The notes under the pieces: model-generated | The model's database searches: none | Seen by the model: only the letters and a program-made list of their open reading frames with translations | Told to the model about the DNA's origin: nothing | Translations under genes and position numbers: made by a program | Part shown: positions 5,805 to 5,901 of the stretch, one piece after another | Layout: every line of letters begins with the position of its first letter | Position numbering within the stretch: the stretch's first letter is position 1 | Assembly (NCBI GenBank): GCA_945896765.1 | Contig: CAMDEL010000105.1 | Location: 1-5,901, forward strand | DNA from: Singulisphaera sp. GP187 | Lineage (GTDB): Bacteria; Planctomycetota; Phycisphaerae; Phycisphaerales; SM1A02 | DNA length: 5,901 bases | Direction: 5' to 3'

Positions 5805-5901
5805 CGAAGCTGATCTTGAAATCGGCAAATGCAGTGACTTTTTGAATCTTGAAGTCTGGAAGTGCCGTGACAATCTGCCACTTGCCGGCAGAATTGGCGA
5901 G
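5779..5901 (-). CDS. C-terminal end of an 11-residue-repeat protein (partial)
   Basis: Reading in from the right edge on the minus strand gives 40 residues ending in TGA. They start LANSAGKWQ and then show an 11-residue repeat: VTALPDFKIQK, VTAFADFKISF and a final VNALPGTP. Alternating hydrophobic positions with a conserved Asp-Phe-Lys-Ile turn suggest stacked beta strands or a beta-solenoid. From memory, similar ends built from V-x-S-F-P-D-x-K-V-x repeats occur in uncharacterised bacterial proteins, but I cannot name a family or function. The frame is too short for an ORF caller, but the internal periodicity argues that it is real. The rest of the gene lies beyond the window. It precedes umuDC on the same strand by 320 bases, so it is probably not in that operon. 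Confidence 0.65.
   Translation of the reverse strand, partial: LANSAGKWQIVTALPDFKIQKVTAFADFKISFVNALPGTP

Overview
The window most likely comes from a member of the Planctomycetota, probably class Phycisphaerae. The main clue is the gene at 2468-3541. It encodes a signal peptide, then two dockerin-like EF-hand repeats of the form D-x-N-x-D...VDGLDL...WG, then an FGE/SUMF1-type domain. From memory, this is a typical secreted-protein layout in that lineage. The lineage call is inference from one protein, not a phylogeny. Base composition and codon use look even and moderate across the window.

Layout: (1) 1-2112, plus strand: nearly all of an oligopeptidase B (serine peptidase S9A), with its beginning cut off by the window edge. 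(2) 2113-2467: a 355-base gap between two convergent genes. It holds no convincing gene but has three diverged copies of a short repeat motif, a 12-bp tandem array and four copies of CAAGCG. (3) 2468-3541, minus: the secreted dockerin/FGE-fold protein, with a sigma70-like promoter just upstream. (4) 3705-5458, minus: a two-gene umuDC operon for SOS translesion DNA polymerase V, with stop and start codons overlapping as ATGA. The umuD start is best placed at a TTG (5458) behind a strong Shine-Dalgarno. A start at 5635 would give an oversized protein. (5) 5459-5778: the region upstream of umuDC, holding a small inverted repeat and, on the plus strand, a short helix-turn-helix-like frame that may be a regulator or a decayed transposase OrfA. 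(6) 5779-5901, minus: the last 40 residues of a protein built from 11-residue repeats.

How the genes relate: only umuD and umuC clearly act together. The cell would make UmuD, activated RecA would trigger its self-cleavage, and UmuD' would then join UmuC to copy past DNA lesions. The peptidase and the dockerin/FGE protein look like independent single genes. The least explained parts are the repeat family at 2132-2457, the 11-residue repeat protein at the right edge and the helix-turn-helix frame next to umuDC.
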